In this document: positions 24,608-29,377 of the stretch, piece by piece
Numbering within the stretch: position 1 is the first letter of the stretch
How the letters are laid out: every line of letters begins with the position of its first letter
Virus record (IMG/VR): IMGVR_UViG_3300042691_044542
Span: 1-29,377 of that record
Direction: 5' to 3' (one strand)
From: a virus
Length of the DNA stretch: 29,377 nt
Made by a program: the position numbers and the translations under genes
The notes under the pieces: generated by a model
Database searches by the model: none
What the model was told of the DNA's origin: nothing
What the model saw: the letters and a program-made list of their open reading frames with translations, nothing else

Positions 24608-27600
24608 CTATGTGATGATGCCAGTTTCAAAGCCCACACCTGTCTCATTCTGGACAGCGACGGTGCCCAGTGTGTACTGCTGGTCGTAGAGGTAGCGCAT
24701 CCTATGACGCTCAAGCATGTGCGACTCGATTGTGTAGTTGATCCCGAGAAATTGTGTCTTCTTGGGCATCAAAGAGCTGACAAGATCTGTGTAGGACGTG
24801 TCGAACCACTTGAAGAGATCGAAGAACACTTTATAGTTGAGCTTGTCAGTTAGACGATTGAAGTAGATCTTCCGAAGCTGTTCAATGTCTGGGTAGTATT
24901 CATCGTAGAGGTAAGATGGTTTTCCCAAACCGTTGTTGAAGAAATCAAGATCTGCCAGGAGGCGGATGATATCCTCGTTAAGCGCTTTAACAACTGAGTA
25001 CTCGATGAGGAAACGGCGATCATCTTCTGGTTCCTCGCTTCTAATGACGTCGTAGACAGGTGCGAGGCGTGCCGTGTTGATGTCATATTCCTCAGGACGC
25101 TGCAAACTCCTCACGCGCACTTTATTGGTCGTCGTACTCTGGTCAAAGTTAGGTGCTAAATGAGAGTAGTAGAATGTCTCTGGCTTGATAACTCTTGCGT
25201 TTACCTCAAATCCAAGGCCCGACATGAACAAATTGTTCTGGCTAAAGTCAAAGATTTGAATTTGTCCACTTCCATCAGCGCCTGTCGTAAATTGATCTGT
25301 GCTTGTGTCAACACGAAGACGCTCAAATGTGCCTGTTGTCTCTGTATCAAATGAGAAATTGATCTTAGGGTCATCAACACCGAGTGACTTGAAGTTGCGA
25401 ATGTGCTCACTAAACTCTGTGTCTGTTAGTGCCTTTGACCATGTTCTGAGCTGTGCAACTCGCCCGGTAAAATTAGTGACCTTGGCATCTGCTGTGTAGC
25501 TGTTCAAGAATGATGCACCTGATGCCAGGCTCTGCGATCCGATGACGACAAATGCTCCTGATGCATTGTAATTGCTGCTGACATTTTGGAGGACGTTGGT
25601 CGTGCCAAATGTGTCTTCATCATAAAAGTAAGATGATGTCTGGAATGTAACAATTGTCTCAGTGTCGATATTTTTGCCAACACGCAGGAAGTAGGATGAC
25701 GATGCGTGTCCTATCTGATCGCTGCGCTGGCGGCCAAATGCGATGTTCCACTTGTCACCATCAAAGACGTTGACACCTGTTAGCTGCAGCGTGATGACAT
25801 TTGTTGAAATACCCTGCAGCGGTCGACCGTAAAGTGTCAGTGAATAGTCACCTTCTTCACTTCCTGACGACGCAATGATGTTGAATAGCGTACCATGTGC
25901 GTCAGACGGTGCCGACGTTCCTGTAACATGAAGACGCATCAAGCTCTCTGACGCAAAGTGAACTTGACGATCCAGGTACTTGTAGATGCCTTCAAATGTA
26001 AATGATCCTGACGTGAACAAACCGTCTGATGGAGTTCCAGCAACTGTAGGATATCCTGGCTCGACACGCGATCCCGAGAGGAAGGAGCCTATAATGTGAG
26101 GCTTTACGGAAGAAAATCCTTGAGAGTTGAGTGTGCCTGGTGTTAGATTTAAGCTACCGGAGAAGTCGAGCATTGTGGCAATTTCTGTCTTATTCTCTCT
26201 ACGTCCTGTAAGAAAGTTCTTCTTTGGGCCACCAAACTCTCTAATAGTGAAGAAATTCTCAGGTATGATGCCTGCTGCGTTGAAGAGTGATCGAACAGAT
26301 GCATTCGTTCCTTTTTCACGCATGATGCTTGACATGTTTATCAACAGACGACGCCAAAGCTGCTTTCTCACGTAGTCAAGATTTTGTGCCAATTTCTCAT
26401 CATTCTGGGTGATGTTTCTACCATCGTAGAACTGCTCACCAAGAGCTGTCTTAAAGAAGGAAGGCACCTCAAACCCATAATAGTTTGCAAGGAATGGCAG
26501 AAACTTGTCGCTGACAGACACGTCTTGGTCATAATCAACGTGGACAAGATTTGAGAAATGATCCACGAACATCTTTAGCTCGTCAAAGAATTTTGCGTAG
26601 ACGAGAAGCATTGCCGTGATAATCTGGGGTGAACCTATCTCACCTGTTCCTGGGATTGATGTTCCCGTAAAGTCATTGCCGATTGTTCCATCTTCATCAG
26701 CAAATCCTTGACTTACCAAGCCCTCTCTAAGGTAGTGTGCAGGTATGATCTTTGTGATCAAGTTAGGATTAACTGCATCAAAGTCGCGGGCATCTTCCAG
26801 TAAAGTTTGATTGTAAGCCAGCGTTGCCGGATAATCTGCGAACAGAACAGGGCAGCGATCAGGATCTTCAGCGACCATCGGGTTTGCAATACTTGCTCCA
26901 GCACGCAGTGCATCACTGTAGTTTGTGATGTAAGAATGCAGAGAATTGCCTGAGTAGTCGAGGACAACATCGCTTGCTGCGTAAGATCCTGTCGGCTCAT
27001 TGAACTTGAAATACAGTTTCAAGGGTGCAGTTGCATAAATCTCTTTCTTCCAATTGTATTCAAGATCTGCCAGCGACCTTGTATCATGGAAAAATCTTAA
27101 TTCATCTATAGCACCCGACAGATGCTGCTGTGGGATGAATGTGTATGCACCCGCTGTATGTGACGATCCTGTTCCAATTAAAAGATCTGCAGAGCTAAAA
27201 TTTAAGTCGTCAAATACGACAAAATCTGACTCGGGTGATGCAAGTTCAAGATCTCGATAGATGGTAAGCGATGATGATGATGCAAGTGCGCTGTACTCAA
27301 AGTAGAGGTGATTGAACTCACCCTTGTTGACAGCTGCTGACGCTGTCACATACATGCTTCCCATCGAGACAATAAAGAGAGCATCACATGTCGTCGTTGA
27401 TGCTGATTGGGACAGCGCAAGTGTAATTGCTGTTGTCGCATCTTTTCTCTTCTGCAAGATGATCTGATTATCATTTGACTGTGCTGCAGGATAGCAAAAT
27501 AACTCAAATGAGAAGCTATTTGTCCTTGGATCAAGAACTCCTAAGCCTGTGTCATTCTTTGATACAGTTGGAAAATTGATACCTGCTGCATCAGTGACTG

Positions 27601-28003
27601 CAATGTGTGATGTGCCATCAAACAGTAAGAAGTTTCTACTCTTGGTGAACTGAGAGAGAATGTACCTCTCATAACCGGTCAAGCTGTCTTCAAAATCTTG
27701 TATCTCTTGGATGCTACCGTCAAATGGGTAGTTATTGATTATCCTATCAAATGCAACGTTAACTTTTGCAACTGCTGAATTGAAGAAAGTGTGATTTTCA
27801 AGCTGTGTGTAATCGATGTTGAGTTCTTGTGTCGACTTTAATGCAGCTCCAATCTGGTCGTATCTAAAGGAACCCGTATTGCCAATATTTGAAGCTTCTT
27901 GGTTGCTGATTGTGACGTCATCGTATCGATTAGACAGGGACGCAAGCTTCAAATTTGAAGTAAAAACTGTGGGGCGATTGGTTCTAACAACGCTTGCTGC
28001 CAT
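24608..28003 (-). CDS. Baseplate/tail protein: P2 gpI-like core flanked by two LamG-like domains
   Basis: A 1131-residue protein with at least four parts. An N-terminal region of about 160 residues precedes a first LamG-like domain (163-316: NSFSFELFCYP to GAIDELRFFHDTRSLADLEY). A helical region with a P2 gpI/Tail_P2_I-like stretch follows (about 495-580: FLPFLANYYGFEVP, WRRLLINMSSIMREKGTN, RSLFNAAGI). A second LamG-like domain (about 665-872) ends GRVAQLRTWSKALTDTEF, and an aromatic C-terminal part of about 250 residues closes the protein. P2 gpI is a baseplate wedge protein at the fibre attachment site, so this protein may present lectin domains directly at the baseplate edge. The ATG lies two bases after the preceding stop, with GGTGGA upstream. 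The gpI similarity is by pattern only. Confidence 0.87.
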   Translation of the reverse strand: MAASVVRTNRPTVFTSNLKLASLSNRYDDVTISNQEASNIGNTGSFRYDQIGAALKSTQELNIDYTQLENHTFFNSAVAKVNVAFDRIINNYPFDGSIQEIQDFEDSLTGYERYILSQFTKSRNFLLFDGTSHIAVTDAAGINFPTVSKNDTGLGVLDPRTNSFSFELFCYPAAQSNDNQIILQKRKDATTAITLALSQSASTTTCDALFIVSMGSMYVTASAAVNKGEFNHLYFEYSALASSSSLTIYRDLELASPESDFVVFDDLNFSSADLLIGTGSSHTAGAYTFIPQQHLSGAIDELRFFHDTRSLADLEYNWKKEIYATAPLKLYFKFNEPTGSYAASDVVLDYSGNSLHSYITNYSDALRAGASIANPMVAEDPDRCPVLFADYPATLAYNQTLLEDARDFDAVNPNLITKIIPAHYLREGLVSQGFADEDGTIGNDFTGTSIPGTGEIGSPQIITAMLLVYAKFFDELKMFVDHFSNLVHVDYDQDVSVSDKFLPFLANYYGFEVPSFFKTALGEQFYDGRNITQNDEKLAQNLDYVRKQLWRRLLINMSSIMREKGTNASVRSLFNAAGIIPENFFTIREFGGPKKNFLTGRRENKTEIATMLDFSGSLNLTPGTLNSQGFSSVKPHIIGSFLSGSRVEPGYPTVAGTPSDGLFTSGSFTFEGIYKYLDRQVHFASESLMRLHVTGTSAPSDAHGTLFNIIASSGSEEGDYSLTLYGRPLQGISTNVITLQLTGVNVFDGDKWNIAFGRQRSDQIGHASSSYFLRVGKNIDTETIVTFQTSSYFYDEDTFGTTNVLQNVSSNYNASGAFVVIGSQSLASGASFLNSYTADAKVTNFTGRVAQLRTWSKALTDTEFSEHIRNFKSLGVDDPKINFSFDTETTGTFERLRVDTSTDQFTTGADGSGQIQIFDFSQNNLFMSGLGFEVNARVIKPETFYYSHLAPNFDQSTTTNKVRVRSLQRPEEYDINTARLAPVYDVIRSEEPEDDRRFLIEYSVVKALNEDIIRLLADLDFFNNGLGKPSYLYDEYYPDIEQLRKIYFNRLTDKLNYKVFFDLFKWFDTSYTDLVSSLMPKKTQFLGINYTIESHMLERHRMRYLYDQQYTLGTVAVQNETGVGFETGIIT

Positions 28004-28005
28004 GA

Positions 28006-29377
28006 TTAATCCACCCTAAATTTTGCTGCAACGTCTTTGAACACAACTTCTGAGCCCTCTCTCAAGATCTTAAAGTCAAAAGTGTATGTGCGCCCGCGCG
28101 GAAGAGATGTCATATTGAAGTCAAAGTAGTGGCTTGACGTGTCATTTGACACAGCTGTTCCTGGATCGTGGAATGGCACAATTACCTCATTCAAATCGGT
28201 GTCACGAACTTGGTAGTAGATGTCCTCAACAAATATTCCCTTGTTCTCGTAAGGCAGCTTCTTAGCTATAAACTGCCTTGTGATGTCCTCTATAAAGATC
28301 CTAAATCTGTACTGCTCATTTTGCTGGTATGACGTCCGCATATTTGTCATGCTAATTGTAAGACGTTCAAGGTCAACATGATACTGCTCTGTATCGGGAC
28401 GATAGACAGTGAGTGATCCTGTTAAATAACCTACCTTGCCGTCATTGGATCCCCATATCTCTGTGAAGTCAACCGATCCTGAGCTCATTAGGTGATTGTA
28501 GACAGTTGTATTCTCGAAGCTGTTTAGGATAGCGTCAGATGTGTAGACACCTGTGATAAAGTTCTGACCATAGCTTAGCTGTGAGACATTGAATTGCTTA
28601 GTAAAAGATCCTGTCGCTAGTGTCAAGATCATGCAATTTGTGCCTGTTATGGGAGTGAGAAGTGTTCCAGACAGGATGTTTCTAGGAATTCCTCTAACGT
28701 TGTTTGACAGGAGAAGCGTGCCTGTCTCATTGAAAAAGAAGTTATTGTGGTTGTCGCGGACGAGATCATTGTAGGTGACAACAATTCCGGGTCGCTTGCC
28801 TACATTTGTGGCATTTCTAGACGTAAATCTCTTCACAAATCTCGTGAATTCATCTGTCTCTTGCGATCCTGAGAAGGATATTCTAAAACCATGATCAGGA
28901 ATGAGGCCTGCAAGCGTTCCTGATACAATGTCTGTTATATCAACTCTAAGATCTTCTTCGCCCGACGCAAAGATCTGCTCTTTCCAAAGATTGACAACAC
29001 CATTTCCGTCATTTAAGTTGCCACTTGAGATGATGTCGATGTCAGAAGATCCTAGCAGCCCTTGCTTATTAGCACCTGTCACATACCACTTCTCAACTTG
29101 TCCTGTTGAGACAGATGCAGTCAAAAAATTGCAGACATCAATGTCCCTATAACCGACAACGTCTCTGCCCACGCCCTCATCAAAGCTTCTTGATAGTGGG
29201 AAAACAATTAGTTTAAAGTTAGTGGGCGTTGGTTGGCCACCATAGACATCCTTTAGAACTAACTCACATTTGAATGAAGCGTCATTTGTGTTCAGCTTGG
29301 TAGCAAGGAGTGCTGTGAGAGGGGAGTAATCAAACTTTATAAGAATTCTGGAGAGCTCAATTGGATTTGTCTCTCCG
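28006..29377 (-). CDS. Structural protein with DNRLRE-like domain, 5' end beyond window
   Basis: The frame stays open to the right edge, so the true start is outside; 456 residues are visible. The first visible part (ELSRILIKFDYSPL, then LIVFPLSRSFDEGVGRDV, LRVDITDIVSG, FRISFSGSQ and a final RPGIVVTYND) follows the strand pattern of DNRLRE-type beta-sandwich domains of surface proteins. The C-terminal half has more beta-rich units, with PDTEQYHVDLERLTISM and IYYQVRDTDLNEVIVPFHDP, and ends AAKFRVD. A GTG at 29172 could be mistaken for a start, but it lies inside the domain and the reading frame continues upstream without a stop. A role in the tail or baseplate is inferred from the neighbours. 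Confidence 0.83.
   Translation of the reverse strand, partial: GETNPIELSRILIKFDYSPLTALLATKLNTNDASFKCELVLKDVYGGQPTPTNFKLIVFPLSRSFDEGVGRDVVGYRDIDVCNFLTASVSTGQVEKWYVTGANKQGLLGSSDIDIISSGNLNDGNGVVNLWKEQIFASGEEDLRVDITDIVSGTLAGLIPDHGFRISFSGSQETDEFTRFVKRFTSRNATNVGKRPGIVVTYNDLVRDNHNNFFFNETGTLLLSNNVRGIPRNILSGTLLTPITGTNCMILTLATGSFTKQFNVSQLSYGQNFITGVYTSDAILNSFENTTVYNHLMSSGSVDFTEIWGSNDGKVGYLTGSLTVYRPDTEQYHVDLERLTISMTNMRTSYQQNEQYRFRIFIEDITRQFIAKKLPYENKGIFVEDIYYQVRDTDLNEVIVPFHDPGTAVSNDTSSHYFDFNMTSLPRGRTYTFDFKILREGSEVVFKDVAAKFRVD

Noticed and set aside
28006-29172. A complete gene starting with GTG at 29172.
   Set aside because: The frame stays open to the window edge and the residues upstream continue the same domain, so the GTG is internal.
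1-29377. A defence island, CRISPR array, retroelement or tRNA cluster.
   Set aside because: No periodic repeats, reverse transcriptase, toxin-antitoxin pairs or cloverleaf sequences were seen, and there is no intergenic space large enough for RNA genes.

Overview
This window is part of the genome of a tailed, double-stranded DNA bacteriophage. The evidence is a large terminase at the left edge, a Mre11/Rad50-type recombination nuclease, a DnaG-type primase, a RuvC-type resolvase, and about 20 kb of long structural genes. Those genes are rich in Gly-Ser/Thr-Ser turns, beta-sandwich domains and lectin-like domains. A region resembling the P2 gpI (Tail_P2_I) family in one structural protein, together with T4-type replication and recombination functions, points to a large phage with a contractile tail. 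Base composition looks moderate (a little over 40 % GC by eye, not computed). The host cannot be read from the sequence. Proteins of this style are familiar to me from uncultured aquatic phages, but that is an impression only.

Every credible gene is on the minus strand, so transcription runs from right to left. Gaps are at most 60 bp and many genes overlap by a few bases. No stretch over 300 bp lacks a gene, and I see no tRNA, rRNA, CRISPR array or insertion sequence.

In order of transcription, the right part (29377 to 7236) is the structural module. It holds a DNRLRE-like protein cut by the window edge, a 1131-residue baseplate-type protein with two LamG-like domains, and two structural proteins of unknown fold. 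Next come a GR-LA-type protein, three long proteins (two with Ig/FnIII-like parts), a second GR-LA-type protein, and two proteins sharing a C-terminal domain. A free-standing homing endonuclease gene (9663-10565) lies between the last two.

The left part (7273 to 1) is a DNA-processing module: RuvC-like resolvase, primase, a small Cys/Gly-rich protein, a single-chain SbcD-SbcC fusion, a small zinc-ribbon-like protein, an unknown protein and TerL. A plausible reading is that the nuclease and primase support recombination-dependent replication, the resolvase trims branched DNA, and TerL packages it. The resolvase start lies inside the last tail gene, so the two modules appear to be read on one transcript.

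The points most worth following up are the SbcD-SbcC fusion with an unusual zinc hook, the zinc-finger/NUMOD3/PD-(D/E)XK endonuclease with a hairpin over its start, and the combination of lectin-like domains with a baseplate domain.
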